DNA of 64,000 nt from NCBI RefSeq assembly GCF_017311575.1, contig NZ_JAFFQY010000022.1, forward strand, positions 1-64,000, written 5' to 3'. The first letter of the stretch is position 1. Each line of letters begins with the position of its first letter. Under the pieces are notes generated by a model. It searched no databases. It was given only the letters and a program-made list of their open reading frames with translations, and was not told the DNA's origin. Positions 46,510 to 56,444 of the stretch are shown here, piece after piece. The position numbers and the translations under genes are program-made. The DNA comes from Roseococcus thiosulfatophilus (lineage in GTDB: Bacteria > Pseudomonadota > Alphaproteobacteria > Acetobacterales > Acetobacteraceae).

Positions 46510-47394
46510 ATGGACGAGATCTTCGGCATACCCGCGCCATTGCTGTTCGGCCAGCTTCTGCTGGGGCTGATCAACGGGGCCTTCTACGCCCTGCTGTCGC
46601 TCGGCCTCGCCGTCATCTTCGGCATGCTGAACGTGATCAACTTCACCCACGGCGCGCAATTCATGATGGGCGCCTTCGTGGCCTGGATGCTGCTGCACTA
46701 TTTCGGCATCGGCTACTGGTGGGCCTTGCTGCTGGCGCCATTGATCGTGGGCTTCACCGGCGTGGTCATTGAAAAGACAATGATCAGTCGATTGTACAAG
46801 CTCGATCACCTGTACGGGCTGCTGCTGACCTTCGGCGTGGGCCTCATCATCGAGGGGCTGTTCCGCAACCAGTATGGCAGCTCCGGCATGCCCTACCGCA
46901 TCCCGCCGGAACTGCAGGGCGCGTGGGATCTCGGCTTCATGTTCATGCCGGTCTATCGCGGCTGGGTGGTCATCGTGGCCATCGTCATGTGCCTCGCCAC
47001 CTGGCTGGTCATCGAGAAGACCAAGCTCGGCTCCTACCTGCGCGCGGCGACGGAAAACCCGGCGCTGGTGCAGGCCTTCGGCATCAACGTGCCGCGGATG
47101 ATGACGCTGACCTATGGCGCGGGCGTGGCGCTGGCGGCCTTCGCGGGGGTGCTGGCGGCGCCGATCTACTCGGTGAACCCGCAGATGGGCGCCAACCTCA
47201 TCATCATCGTCTTCGCCGTGGTCGTCATCGGCGGCATGGGTTCCATCCTCGGCTCCGTCGTCACGGGCTTCGCGCTCGGCGTCATCGAGGGCTTCACCAG
47301 GGTCTTCTATCCGGAGGCATCCGCAACCGTGATCTTCGTCGTCATGGCCATCGTGCTGCTGCTGCGGCCCGCCGGCCTGTTCGGGAGGGCCTGA
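46510..47394 (+). CDS. Branched-chain-type ABC transporter permease (LivH-like)
   Basis: A 294-residue inner-membrane permease with about eight hydrophobic spans. FGQLLLGLINGAFYALLSLGLAVIFGMLNVINFTHGAQFMMGAFV is the classic LivH opening. RAATENPALVQAFGINVPRMMTLTYGAGVALAAFAGVLAAP contains the EAA-like loop contacting the ATPases, and VIGGMGSILGSVVTGFALGVIEGF follows. Paired with LivM 3 bases downstream. Confidence 0.94.
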   Translation: MDEIFGIPAPLLFGQLLLGLINGAFYALLSLGLAVIFGMLNVINFTHGAQFMMGAFVAWMLLHYFGIGYWWALLLAPLIVGFTGVVIEKTMISRLYKLDHLYGLLLTFGVGLIIEGLFRNQYGSSGMPYRIPPELQGAWDLGFMFMPVYRGWVVIVAIVMCLATWLVIEKTKLGSYLRAATENPALVQAFGINVPRMMTLTYGAGVALAAFAGVLAAPIYSVNPQMGANLIIIVFAVVVIGGMGSILGSVVTGFALGVIEGFTRVFYPEASATVIFVVMAIVLLLRPAGLFGRA

Positions 47395-47397
47395 GCC

Positions 47398-48381
47398 ATG
47401 GCCGGTCCCGGTTTCTCCGGAGGGGATTTCAAGCACGAGGAACAGGTGTTCCTCGGCTTCACCCGCACCCAGCTCATCGCCTTCGTGCTGATGGTGGTGC
47501 TGGTGGTGGTCAGCCCCTTCTACTTCTACCCCGTCTTCCTCATGAAGGTGCTGTGCTTCGCCCTCTTCGCCTGCGCCTTCAACCTGCTGATCGGCTATGT
47601 GGGGCTGCTCAGCTTCGGGCATGCGGCCTATTTTGGCATGGGCGGCTACCTGGCGGGCCACGCGGCCAAGGAATGGGGCCTGCCGCCCGAGATCGCCATC
47701 CTGATCGGCGGGGCCACGGGGGCCATCCTGGGCCTGGTCATCGGCGCCATCGCCATCCGGCGCCAGGGCATCTACTTCGCCATGATCACCCTGGCCTTCG
47801 CGCAGATGGTCTACTTCTTCTGCCTCCAGGCGCCCTTCACGGGCGGCGAGGACGGCATCCAGTCCATCCCGCGCGGGGTGCTGTTCGGGGTGTTCAACCT
47901 GAACTCCGACATGACGATGTACTGGCTGACGGCGGGCGTCTTCCTCATCGGCTTCCTGCTGGTGCACCGCATCGTCCACTCGCCCTTCGGCATGGTGCTG
48001 AAATCCATCCGCGAGAACGAGCCGCGCGCCACCTCGCTCGGCTACCGCACCGACGACTACAAGCTGATGGCCTTCGTTCTGTCCGCCGCGCTGTCGGGCG
48101 TGGCGGGTGGCACCAAGTCCATCGTCTTCGGCATCGCGACCCTGACCGACGTGTTCTGGACCATGTCGGGCGAGGTGGTGCTGATGTCGCTGGTCGGTGG
48201 TCTTGGCACCATCTTCGGCCCGGTGATGGGGGCCGTCGTCATCATCACCATGCAGAACTACCTGGCCGAGTTCGGCGCCTGGGTGACGGTGATCCAGGGC
48301 GTGATCTTCGTGCTCTGCGTGCTGGCCTTCCGGCGCGGCATCGTGGGCGAGATCGGCAACTGGCTGAAGGTGCGGCTGTAG
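47398..48381 (+). CDS. Branched-chain-type ABC transporter permease (LivM-like)
   Basis: A 327-residue inner-membrane permease. After a polar N-terminal stretch it shows CAFNLLIGYVGLLSFGHAAYFGMGGYLAGHA and IAIRRQGIYFAMITLAFAQMVYFF. SIRENEPRATSLGYRTDDYKLMAFVLSAALSGVAGGTKSIVFG is the ATPase-contact loop and conserved LivM segment. It completes a full Liv-type importer with three binding proteins. No amidase or regulator separates it from the cupin gene downstream. Confidence 0.94.
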   Translation: MAGPGFSGGDFKHEEQVFLGFTRTQLIAFVLMVVLVVVSPFYFYPVFLMKVLCFALFACAFNLLIGYVGLLSFGHAAYFGMGGYLAGHAAKEWGLPPEIAILIGGATGAILGLVIGAIAIRRQGIYFAMITLAFAQMVYFFCLQAPFTGGEDGIQSIPRGVLFGVFNLNSDMTMYWLTAGVFLIGFLLVHRIVHSPFGMVLKSIRENEPRATSLGYRTDDYKLMAFVLSAALSGVAGGTKSIVFGIATLTDVFWTMSGEVVLMSLVGGLGTIFGPVMGAVVIITMQNYLAEFGAWVTVIQGVIFVLCVLAFRRGIVGEIGNWLKVRL

Positions 48382-48505
48382 GCCGCGCCTCAAGGCGCCG
48401 CCCCGTGCGGGCGGTGCCACCCGCCGGCTGTTGCCGCCCTTCCCGAAAACACGACACATTGCGCGCCGGCCCGCCACTTCAGGCGGGTCGGAGATGAGGA
48501 ACCCC

Positions 48506-48976
48506 ATGCCCACCCGCCTCTTCGCCGTCGCCCTCTGCGCGGCCCTCGCCATCCCCACCGCCCTGCCCGCCCAGCACGCGGGCCATGCGGGGCACACCGA
48601 GCTCACCACCATCAACGGCGTCGCGCCGCGCGGCGTCTATCGCCCGCTGGAAGAGGTGGTGGTGCTGCTGGACGTCACGGCCTCGGACGGGCAGCGGCTG
48701 GTCGTCACGCGCGGTATCCGGCGCGCGGGCACGCGGGCGCCCATCCATGTGCACGAGCATGGCGGGCACACCTGCGTGCTGTCGGGCACCATCACGGATT
48801 TTGTGGAAGGCCACCCGGACACGGTCTGGCCCGCGGGCAGCTGCTACTACATGCCGGCGAACACGCCGATGACGGCGGCCAATCTCGGCACCGAGGACGC
48901 GGTGCTGATGGACACCTTCAAGCTGCCGCCCGGCGCGCCCACCATCACCATCGTGGAGCAGGGTCTGCCGCGCTGA
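48506..48976 (+). CDS. Secreted cupin-domain protein
   Basis: A 156-residue protein with a signal peptide (MPTRLFAVALCAALAIPTALPAQ) and one cupin barrel. The metal-binding motif 1 lies in RAPIHVHEHGGHTCVLSG (His ligands) and motif 2 in VWPAGSCYYMPANTPMTAANLG. The function of exported cupins of this sort is unknown; they may bind a ligand or metal. The ATG at 48506 is chosen because GAGGA lies 5-9 bases upstream, unlike the ATG at 48494. A decayed copy of the same gene lies at ~50.7 kb, on the far side of the chimeric gene. Confidence 0.85.
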   Translation: MPTRLFAVALCAALAIPTALPAQHAGHAGHTELTTINGVAPRGVYRPLEEVVVLLDVTASDGQRLVVTRGIRRAGTRAPIHVHEHGGHTCVLSGTITDFVEGHPDTVWPAGSCYYMPANTPMTAANLGTEDAVLMDTFKLPPGAPTITIVEQGLPR

Positions 48977-48988
48977 GCGGCGTGCGCC

Positions 48989-50536
48989 TCAGGTGAATCC
49001 GGGCGCGCGGGCCGGCGCGCCCCAGCCCTGCACGATCTTCTCCACGGCCCGGCCCGCGCGCAGCACCAGCGCATCCTCGAAGGGCCGCCCGACCAGCTGG
49101 GCGGAAAGCGGCAGCCCCTCCGGCGACAGCCCGGCCGGCATGGAGAGCGCCGGGTTGCCCGTCACGTTGAAGGGCATGGTCTGGATCTGCGCGGGCCCGG
49201 GCATGTCCGGCGGGAAGGCGGAGAAGGGCGGTGCCGGCGTCAGCGCGCAGGCGGTCAGCAACAGGTCGTGCTGGCGGAGGGCCACGCGGTTGACGGCTTC
49301 CGACAGCTCGCGCCGCAGCCTTTGCGCCTGCATGTAGTCGGCGGCGCTGAGCGCGGCCCCCACGGCCAGCCGCATGAAGAAGATCTCGCCGTATTCCTGT
49401 GGGCGCGCGCGCAGATCCTGTTCATGGATGGCAAAGGCCTCGGACAGCAGGATGACGCGGCCGCAGGCGTTGAACAGCGCGTAGTCCGGCAGGATCACGT
49501 CCTCGACGATGGCGCCCGCATCGGCCAGGGCGTCGGCCAGGCGGTCCAGCGCGGCGATGGTCTCGGGTGTCACGCCCTCGGCCTCCAGGTAAAAGTGGCG
49601 CGGCCGGCCGATCCGCAGCCCCGCCACGCCGTCCTCCAGCCCCGACAGGAAGTCCGGCACCGGAAGCGTGGCGCTGGCGGGGTCCGCGGGGTCGTGGCCG
49701 GCGATGACCTGCATGCGCGAGGAGCGCAGGCGTGGGATGGCGTCGGGCGCCGGCGCCTCGATCCAGTCCACCTGGCCCGAGAGGAGGGCGGCCGTGCGGG
49801 TGGAGGCCTCGGGCATGGGCAGCAGCACCAGCCGGTCATGCCGGGGCACGCGCGCCTGGTCCCAGTAGTCGGGGTTGCGCACCAGCTCCAGCCGCTCACC
49901 CGGCACCATGCGGCCGAAGCGATAGGGGCCCGTGCCGGAGGGGTTGCGCGCGAAGGCGTCGGCATCGTGGTTCACCTCGGCCGAGCGGCGCGGGCTCACC
50001 ATCATCAGGAAGCTGACATTGTAGGGGAAGAGGCTGTCCGGCTGCCGCGTGGTCAGCGCCACGGTGTATTCGTCCACCACTTCCGCGCTTTCGAAATTGC
50101 CGAGATAGGCGCGGGCGAAGGCGAATTGCCGCGCGTTGAACTGCGGCGCGCTCTCCTTGGTGAAGCGGTCGAAGTTCCACACGATGTCGGCGGCCGTCAG
50201 CGGCGATCCGTCATGGAAGCGCACGTCGCGGCGGATGGTGAACAGCCAGCGGCGGTTGTTCTCGGGGTCTATGCGCCATTCGGTGGCGAGCCCAGGGCGG
50301 ATGTCCGCCACCACGTCGCTGCGTGACAGATCCCACAGCGTCAGCGAGTCGTAGAGGTTGTAGCCGACGAAGCGCCAGCCCTCGAAGCCCTGGTCAGGAA
50401 TGCCCGCGGTCAACGGGATGTCGCCCGCCGTCATCGCCACGCGCAGCACCGTCTCCCGCTGGGCGGCGGCCGGAGCGGCGATCACGAAGGAAATGGCCGC
50501 AAGGCCGGCGCAGAGCGAAGCAAGGCGTCTCTTCAT
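48989..50536 (-). CDS. In-frame chimera: peptide-type ABC binding protein (N-terminal) fused to amidase C-terminal region
   Basis: The 515-residue frame starts as an SBP_bac_5 periplasmic protein: signal MKRRLASLCAGLAAISFVIAAPAAAQ, then GYNLYDSLTLWDLS, RRDVRFHDGSPLTAADIVWNF, GTGPYRFGRMVPGERLELVRNPDYW. Near residue 275-280 (QVIAGHDPADP) it changes to the C-terminal half of an amidase-signature enzyme: VPDFLSGLEDGVAGLRIGRPRHFY, DLLLTACALTPAPPFSAFPPD, TMPFNVTGNPALSMPAGLSPEGLPLSAQLVGRPFEDALVLRA. The amidase Ser-Ser-Lys catalytic part is missing, and so is the binding protein's second lobe. Either half is unlikely to work as its parent did. It could be a real deletion fusion of two adjacent genes or an assembly error. 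Confidence 0.85.
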   Translation of the reverse strand: MKRRLASLCAGLAAISFVIAAPAAAQRETVLRVAMTAGDIPLTAGIPDQGFEGWRFVGYNLYDSLTLWDLSRSDVVADIRPGLATEWRIDPENNRRWLFTIRRDVRFHDGSPLTAADIVWNFDRFTKESAPQFNARQFAFARAYLGNFESAEVVDEYTVALTTRQPDSLFPYNVSFLMMVSPRRSAEVNHDADAFARNPSGTGPYRFGRMVPGERLELVRNPDYWDQARVPRHDRLVLLPMPEASTRTAALLSGQVDWIEAPAPDAIPRLRSSRMQVIAGHDPADPASATLPVPDFLSGLEDGVAGLRIGRPRHFYLEAEGVTPETIAALDRLADALADAGAIVEDVILPDYALFNACGRVILLSEAFAIHEQDLRARPQEYGEIFFMRLAVGAALSAADYMQAQRLRRELSEAVNRVALRQHDLLLTACALTPAPPFSAFPPDMPGPAQIQTMPFNVTGNPALSMPAGLSPEGLPLSAQLVGRPFEDALVLRAGRAVEKIVQGWGAPARAPGFT

Positions 50537-50732
50537 GTCAGCTCCTCATCGGCGCGCCATGCGGCGCGACGGTGCTGGGTGGAGTGACTGTCGCCCTTCC
50601 CGGTGCCCCCTTTGATGGGGCTGGGACAAGCCTAAAGTGGTGCCGATGCGGCGATGCAACATGAAACCGACATTGCAGCGGAATGCGGTGATGCGGGGGA
50701 AGCGGAGCGCGCCCAGGTGACGCGCCCCCTCG

Positions 50733-50910
50733 CGGGGTGCCGCGCCGCCTCTATCGCCCGCGGGAGGAGGCGTCGCGCGACATCACGGCCTTCGACGGGT
50801 CGTGACGCGTGGCATAGGGCTTGCGAGCACCATCACGAATTTCGTGGAGAGCCAATTCGACACCGCCTCGCCGGCCATTCGCCGATGACGGCGGCCCATC
50901 TCGCTCCGGC
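50733..50910 (+). pseudogene. Decayed cupin gene fragment
   Basis: The stretch reads GVPRRLYRPREEASRDITAFDG, then breaks. By nucleotide similarity it matches segments of the cupin gene at 48.5 kb: ccgcgccgc...ctatcgcccgc, gacatcacggccttcgacgg, and later agcaccatcacgaatttcgtggag and cgccgatgacggcggcc. Stops and deletions destroy the frame. With the bases 50537-50732, in which I see nothing, it fills the 389-base gap between the chimeric gene and the chemoreceptor gene. Confidence 0.7.
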
Positions 50911-50925
50911 ACGTGGCGCTGACGC

Positions 50926-53007
50926 TCACGCCGCGCGCAGGGCCTCCAGGAAGCGGTCCACGCGCACGCGCAGCGTGCCGGCCGGGGTGGTGAGCTGGTC
51001 GGAGACGGCGCGCAGTTCCGATCCGGCCGAGGCCGCGGCCCGTGCGCCGGTCAGCAACTCGCCCGTCTGCTCGGCCACCTCGGTGGTGCCGGCCGCCGCC
51101 TGCGCCACCGCCCGGCCGATCTCCTTCGTGGCGCTGGCCTGTTCCTCGGCCACGCCGGCCACCTGGGTGGCCAGCAGGCTGAGCGCCTCGATGGAGTTGC
51201 CGATGCTGCGGATCGCGGCCACGGCCTCTCCCGTCTCCGCCTTCATGGCCTGGATCTGCGTCGCGATCTCCTCGGTGGCGCGGCCGGTCTGGGCGGCCAG
51301 GTTCTTCACCTCGCTCGCCACCACGGCGAAGCCCTTGCCGGCCTCGCCCGCGCGCGCCGCCTCGATCGTGGCATTCAGCGCCAGGAGGTTGGTCTGGCCG
51401 GCGATGGAGGCGATCAGGCCGCTCACGTCGTTGATGCGTTCGGTCACCTTCACCAGGCCCTCGACCACGGTGTTGGTGGTGCGCGCCTCCTGTTCCGCGC
51501 GGGCCGCGAGGTCCGCGCTCTCGGTCACGCGGCGCGCCACCTCGGAGACGCTCGCCGCCAGCTCCTCGGTCGAGGCCGCGACCGCCTGCACGTTCTGCGA
51601 GGCCGTGCCGGCCGCGGCCGCCATCGTCTCGGCATGGGATTGCGCGGAGGCGGAGGTGCGCCCGATCATTTCCGCGGCCGCGTCCAGGGGAATGCTGGCA
51701 TTGGAGAGGTCCGCGAGGAGGCGGCCCAGCTCCTCCTCGAAGTCGCGGATCAGGGCCTCGCTGCGCTCGGCGCGGGCCATCTTCGCGGCCTGCTCGGCCG
51801 CCGAGGCCGCCGCCAGTTCCTGCGCGGCCAGGGCGTTGCGGCGCAGCACCTCCAGCGCCTCGGTCAGCGCGCCCAGTTCATCCGCATGGGCATGGGCCGG
51901 GATGGGCGTCTCGTGGCGGCCCTCGGCCAGCAGGCCCACCGCGGGCGTCAGCCGCCCCAGCGGCGCCACGATCCGGCGCAGCAGCAGCCAGGTGGCGCCG
52001 GCCAGGAGCAGCGCGACGATGAGGACGAAGCTGGCCAGCATGAGGATGCGCAAGGTGGAAGCCTCGCGCAGCGCGGTGGCGCGCGCGTCGGCCTCGGCCA
52101 GGGCGGCGTCCATCAGCACCACGGGCATGCGGCTGAGCGGGGGGCCGAAGGCCGAATAGGCCTCGAGGCTCATGGGATAGGGCTGGCCCGCGCGTCCCGC
52201 CTCGAACAGCGCGCGCACCTGCGCCAGGCCCTCATCCACGAACCGCCGCTGAACCTCTGCCTGCGCCGCGGCCAAGCGGGGCGGGGCGCCCAGCAGGGCC
52301 ACCTCCTCGCGCAGCCGCTCCCAGATGGCATCGCGCACGGCGCTGTGCGTCAGCACGGCCTCCACCTCGCCGGGGTTCAGCGGGCGGCCGCTGCGGATGG
52401 CGCCGCTGATGGGCAGCAGCCCGCGTGTGGTGGCGGAGCGCAGCTCCCGCGTGCCGCGCGCGACCTGCAGCAGGTTGCCGAGTTCAGGCGCCTGCTGGGT
52501 GAGGCGGGCATGGACCTTGGACGTCGCCTCCTGCACCTGCTCCAGAAGGGCGTCGAAGATGGGAATGGGGCGCAGCGCCTCGGGGGTCCGGCGCTCGGCC
52601 AGCGGCAGGGCGATCGCGGCATAGAGGGGCGGGCGCAGCGCCGAAAGCCGCGCGGAGGCGTTCTCCAGCGCCTGCTGCTGGGGCGCCAATTCCGGCAGGG
52701 CGGCCGCGCGCAGGGCGGCCAATGCCGCGGCGAGGGTGCGGTCGGTATCGGCCGCCATCTCGCGCAGTTCCTGGATCTGCGTGGGCGTCGCCGCGACCGG
52801 CACGTTGCTCCGGATGAAGGCGAAGGAACGTTCGAAACCCATGGCGTCCGCGAGGCGCAGCAGGCTTTCCGCGGCGGCGATCTTGCGGCTGGCCTCGATG
52901 GCGTCCGCGCGGTGGTCCCATTCCTGCCAGGCCATGCGTCCCGCCATGAGCGAGGCCACGGCGAACACCACGACCATGACGGCGGGAACGAGCTTCCGGA
53001 TGTGCAT
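50926..53007 (-). CDS. Methyl-accepting chemotaxis protein
   Basis: A 693-residue chemoreceptor: TM1 near residues 6-23 ([18 protein letters not shown]), a large helical periplasmic sensor domain (~25-335), TM2 ([22 protein letters not shown]), then a HAMP domain ([20 protein letters not shown]). The cytoplasmic coiled coil has the conserved hairpin tip [38 protein letters not shown]. It signals through CheA/CheW, none of which is nearby. The start at 53007 is preceded by AGAGGG; the frame opens 13 codons earlier. The ligand cannot be read from sequence. Confidence 0.95.
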   Translation of the reverse strand: MHIRKLVPAVMVVVFAVASLMAGRMAWQEWDHRADAIEASRKIAAAESLLRLADAMGFERSFAFIRSNVPVAATPTQIQELREMAADTDRTLAAALAALRAAALPELAPQQQALENASARLSALRPPLYAAIALPLAERRTPEALRPIPIFDALLEQVQEATSKVHARLTQQAPELGNLLQVARGTRELRSATTRGLLPISGAIRSGRPLNPGEVEAVLTHSAVRDAIWERLREEVALLGAPPRLAAAQAEVQRRFVDEGLAQVRALFEAGRAGQPYPMSLEAYSAFGPPLSRMPVVLMDAALAEADARATALREASTLRILMLASFVLIVALLLAGATWLLLRRIVAPLGRLTPAVGLLAEGRHETPIPAHAHADELGALTEALEVLRRNALAAQELAAASAAEQAAKMARAERSEALIRDFEEELGRLLADLSNASIPLDAAAEMIGRTSASAQSHAETMAAAAGTASQNVQAVAASTEELAASVSEVARRVTESADLAARAEQEARTTNTVVEGLVKVTERINDVSGLIASIAGQTNLLALNATIEAARAGEAGKGFAVVASEVKNLAAQTGRATEEIATQIQAMKAETGEAVAAIRSIGNSIEALSLLATQVAGVAEEQASATKEIGRAVAQAAAGTTEVAEQTGELLTGARAAASAGSELRAVSDQLTTPAGTLRVRVDRFLEALRAA

Positions 53008-53086
53008 GCAACCCTCTGAGCCAGGCGTGGGCGCGGCCATGAACAACCGCGCCGCGTCCCTTACCCGCCCAAGGGTTAACGGCCGC

Positions 53087-54376
53087 CTACCCCGCGAAAG
53101 GGTCCCGCAGCGCGATGGTGTCGTCGCGGTCCGGCGAGGTGGAGAGCATCATCACCGGCGCCTCCACCAGCTCCTCGATGCGGCGCACATACTTCACCGC
53201 CTGGGCCGGCAGGTCGGCATAGCTGCGCGCGCCGCGGGTGGAGCCGGACCAGCCCTCCATGGTCTCGAAGATGGGCTCGGCGCGGGCCTGGGCGCGCATG
53301 GCGGCGGGCAGGCGCTTCATCACCTCGCCATCCACGCGGTAGCCGGTGCAGAGCTTGAGTTCGGGCAGCCCGTCCAGCACGTCGAGCTTGGTCAGCACCA
53401 GGCCCTGCACCCCGCCGATCTTGACCGCCTGGCGCACCATGGCGGCGTCGAACCAGCCGCAGCGGCGGGGACGGCCGGTGACGGTGCCGAATTCATGCCC
53501 GCGCTCACCCAGCAGGCGGCCCGTCTCGTCATGCAGTTCGGAGGGGAAGGGGCCGGAGCCCACCCGCGTCGCATAGGCCTTGGCGATGCCGAGCACGAGG
53601 CCCACTGCATCCGGCCCCACGCCCGCGCCGGCGGCCGCATTGCCGGCCACGGTGTTGGAACTGGTGACGTAGGGGTAGGTGCCGTGGTCCACGTCCAGCA
53701 TCACGGCCTGCGCGCCCTCGAACAGCACGCGCTTGCCCTCGTGGCGGGCGGCGTCGAGGCGTTCCCACACCGGTTCCGCATAGGGCAGCAGCTTGGGCGC
53801 GAGCGCCAGCAGCGCCTCCAGCAGCGGCGCCTTCTCGAACTCCGGCGCGCCGAGGCCGCGGAACAGGGCGTTGTGGTGCAACAGCAGCTCATCGAGCTTG
53901 GCGGACAGCGTCTCGGGCTCCGACAGGTCGCACAGCCGCACCGAGCGGCGGCCGACCTTGTCCTCATAGGCGGGGCCGATGCCGCGGCCGGTGGTGCCGA
54001 TCTTGTCCTCGCCGCGGGCCGCCTCGCGCGCGCGGTCCAGGGCCGGGTGCAGCGGCAGGATCAGCGGCACGTTCTCCGCGATGCGCAGGTTGTGCGGGCC
54101 CACGTCGAGGCCCTGGGCGCGCACCTTGCTGATCTCGGCCAGCAGCGCCTCGGGGTCCAGCACCACGCCATTGCCGATGACGCCGAGCTTGCCGCGCACG
54201 ATGCCGGACGGCAGCAGCGACAGCTTGTAGGTGTTGTTGCCCACAACCAGCGTGTGGCCGGCATTGTGCCCGCCCTGGAAGCGCACGACGATGTCGGCCC
54301 GGCTGGCCAGCCAGTCCACCACCTTGCCCTTGCCCTCATCGCCCCACTGGGCGCCGATCACGGTGACATTGGCCAT
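53087..54376 (-). CDS. purA: Adenylosuccinate synthetase
   Basis: A 429-residue GTP-dependent enzyme converting IMP and aspartate to adenylosuccinate, the first committed step to [20 protein letters not shown] holds the catalytic Asp and P-loop-like segment, [13 protein letters not shown] the catalytic His, and [18 protein letters not shown] and [23 protein letters not shown] are further signatures. The ATG shares one base with the hisZ stop (TGATG), giving coupled synthesis of purine and histidine enzymes, a common alphaproteobacterial pair. Confidence 0.97.
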   Translation of the reverse strand: MANVTVIGAQWGDEGKGKVVDWLASRADIVVRFQGGHNAGHTLVVGNNTYKLSLLPSGIVRGKLGVIGNGVVLDPEALLAEISKVRAQGLDVGPHNLRIAENVPLILPLHPALDRAREAARGEDKIGTTGRGIGPAYEDKVGRRSVRLCDLSEPETLSAKLDELLLHHNALFRGLGAPEFEKAPLLEALLALAPKLLPYAEPVWERLDAARHEGKRVLFEGAQAVMLDVDHGTYPYVTSSNTVAGNAAAGAGVGPDAVGLVLGIAKAYATRVGSGPFPSELHDETGRLLGERGHEFGTVTGRPRRCGWFDAAMVRQAVKIGGVQGLVLTKLDVLDGLPELKLCTGYRVDGEVMKRLPAAMRAQARAEPIFETMEGWSGSTRGARSYADLPAQAVKYVRRIEELVEAPVMMLSTSPDRDDTIALRDPFAG

Positions 54377-55533
54377 CAGACGGAACTTTCCTCGGTAACG
54401 GGGACGGGTGCGGTGCCGTCCCAGACATGGCTGCAGCGCAGGGCCGCCGGCGCGTCGGCGGCGGAAAGCGCTGCGATGGTGGCGAAGCCCTGGCGCCGCA
54501 GCCCCTCGCCCACCGCGGGCGCGGTGCCGATGGGCAGGAAGCAGCGCGGGCGGCTGGCGGGCCTGGGTGCGGCGCGCAGCACGGCGCCGGGATAGAGCGT
54601 CATGCCCGTCGCGGGCTCGTCATTCGCGGACTGATAGCGGCCGCCGCGCGCCATCTCGCCCGTGGCACCGGGCCCGTAGATGGTGAAGGCCACGCCCACA
54701 TGATAGCGGAAGCCGCGGAACTCCACCGGGTCCAGAGTGACGCGCAGCGACGGCGCGCGGGCGGCGATGGCGGCGATGACCAGCGCCGCATTCTCCGCGA
54801 TGGCGCGCGCGGCCACGGGCAGGTCCAGGCTGCGCAGGACCGCCAGCGCGCCCTCGGCCGGGCCGGCGGCGGCGAGCAAGGGCGGCAGCAGCGCGGCCAC
54901 CGGGCCGGCATTCTGAGCGAGCGTGGCGACGGCCGCGGCGTCCTTGCGGTCCAGCGCGCGGATCAGGCGGCGGGCCACCGCGTCCTCCAGCCCCGCCGCC
55001 TCCAGCAGGGTCTGGGCCATGCGCGGGAGCGTGATGTCCAGCGTGATGCCGGTGACACCCACGCGCGCCAGGGCCTCGGCGGCCACAAGGGCCACTTCCG
55101 CATCGGCCTCGGGCGCCGCGCCGCCGATGAGCTCGATGCCGGCCTGGGCCAGTTGGCGCGCGGGCGCCAATTCGCTGCCGCGCACGCGCAGCACCGGGCC
55201 TTCGTAGCACAGGCGCAGCGGGCGGGGCTGGGCACCCAGCCTTGTGGCGGCGATGCGCGAGACCTGGGGGGTCGTGTCGGCGCGCAAGCCCATCATGCGC
55301 TGGCTGACGGGGTCCATCAGGCGAAAAATCTGTTCGGAGACGGCGGCACCCGAGCCGGCCAGCAGCCCGTCCTCGAATTCCAGCAGCGGGGGCTTCACCC
55401 GCTCATAGCCGTGGCGGGCGAAGCCCTCCATCAGCGCCTCGACAAGCGCGGCCTCGCGCTCCGCGGCCGGCGGGAGCACATCCATGAGGCCCGCGGGCAG
55501 CAATCCGGGCGGCGGGGAAAAGGCGTCGTTCAT
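54376..55533 (-). CDS. hisZ: ATP phosphoribosyltransferase regulatory subunit
   Basis: A 385-residue HisRS-like paralogue that lacks tRNA charging and activates short-form HisG in the first step of histidine synthesis. Class II synthetase-like segments are [77 protein letters not shown], and the Gly-rich EMARGGRYQ. Length is short for HisS, and the HisRS anticodon domain is absent, which supports HisZ. The start at 55533 (MNDAFSPPP) was chosen over upstream frame openings. hisG is not adjacent. Confidence 0.93.
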   Translation of the reverse strand: MNDAFSPPPGLLPAGLMDVLPPAAEREAALVEALMEGFARHGYERVKPPLLEFEDGLLAGSGAAVSEQIFRLMDPVSQRMMGLRADTTPQVSRIAATRLGAQPRPLRLCYEGPVLRVRGSELAPARQLAQAGIELIGGAAPEADAEVALVAAEALARVGVTGITLDITLPRMAQTLLEAAGLEDAVARRLIRALDRKDAAAVATLAQNAGPVAALLPPLLAAAGPAEGALAVLRSLDLPVAARAIAENAALVIAAIAARAPSLRVTLDPVEFRGFRYHVGVAFTIYGPGATGEMARGGRYQSANDEPATGMTLYPGAVLRAAPRPASRPRCFLPIGTAPAVGEGLRRQGFATIAALSAADAPAALRCSHVWDGTAPVPVTEESSV

Positions 55534-55619
55534 GACCCGCGCTGTGTGGCAGGGGGGCGGGGTGGGGGCAAGATGGGGTGGGCTTGTGGCGCCATGCGTG
55601 CGGGGCCATCTGCGCCGCC

Positions 55620-56444
55620 ATGATGGACCCGAAGACGCTGCTCGAACAATTCCTGGGACGGGGTGGTGCCGCGCAGGGCGGCAGCCCTTGGCAGATTCCG
55701 TCCGGCCAGGTGCCGGCCAAGGCGCCCTCGCCCTGGCCCGCCCAATGGCCCAGCGCCCCGCCGCAGACCCAGGCGCCACCGCAGGGCCTCACGGACCGCG
55801 CGCGGGACCTGCTGGCGGGCGTCGGCCCCGGCGGCGCCGCGCTGGGCGGGCTGGCGGCGGGCGGGCTGTTGGGCACGCTGTTCGGCGGGAAACGCAGCGC
55901 GGCGCGCAGCGTGCTGACCCATGGCGGCGCGGCGGCGCTGGGCGCGCTGGCCTATCGCGCCTGGCAGAACTGGCAGGCGGGGCAGCAGCCGGCCTCGGCA
56001 CCCCCGGCCGCGCCGCCGGACGCGGCGGCCGATGCCGCCTTCATCCCCGGCGCCACCCAGGCCGCGGCGGGCGAGCCCTTCGAACTCTCGCTCATCCGCG
56101 CCATGATCGGCGCCGCCCAGGCCGATGGCCACATTGACGCCGCCGAACGCGCGAAAATCTTCGAGCAGGTGGAGCGGTCCTCGCTGGACCCCGCGGCCAA
56201 GGGCTTCGTCTTCACCCTGCTGAACCAGCGCATCGGCGTGGAGGAGGTGGCCACCGCCGCCAATTCACCGGAGCAGGCGGCGGAACTCTGGCTGGCCTCG
56301 CGCCTCGCCATGGACCCCGACCAGCCGGCGGAGCGGGTCTATCTGGACGCGCTGGCCCACCGCCTCGGCATCCCGGCCGAGCTGGTGGCGCATCTGGAAC
56401 GGCAGGTCGTGGCGGCTGCCTCGGTTTCGCCTCAACAGGCGTGA
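55620..56444 (+). CDS. TerB-like/DUF533 protein
   Basis: A 274-residue protein: a Pro/Gln/Ala-rich N-terminal half, a Gly/Ala-rich short hydrophobic segment (AALGGLAAGGLLGTLFGG) as in YebE/DUF533 proteins, and a C-terminal TerB-like helical domain (LIRAMIGAAQADGHIDAAERAKIFEQVE). The C-terminal Asp-rich GHIDAAE stretch suggests metal binding. Function unknown; relatives are tied loosely to tellurite resistance or envelope stress. The start is ATG 55620 or 55623. It converges with the phosphatase gene, overlapping by 13 bases. Confidence 0.85.
   Translation: MMDPKTLLEQFLGRGGAAQGGSPWQIPSGQVPAKAPSPWPAQWPSAPPQTQAPPQGLTDRARDLLAGVGPGGAALGGLAAGGLLGTLFGGKRSAARSVLTHGGAAALGALAYRAWQNWQAGQQPASAPPAAPPDAAADAAFIPGATQAAAGEPFELSLIRAMIGAAQADGHIDAAERAKIFEQVERSSLDPAAKGFVFTLLNQRIGVEEVATAANSPEQAAELWLASRLAMDPDQPAERVYLDALAHRLGIPAELVAHLERQVVAAASVSPQQA

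Noticed and set aside
50654-52159. 501-codon forward frame starting before the chemoreceptor gene
   Set aside because: It runs antisense through the methyl-accepting chemotaxis gene and has Ser/Ala/Arg shadow composition.
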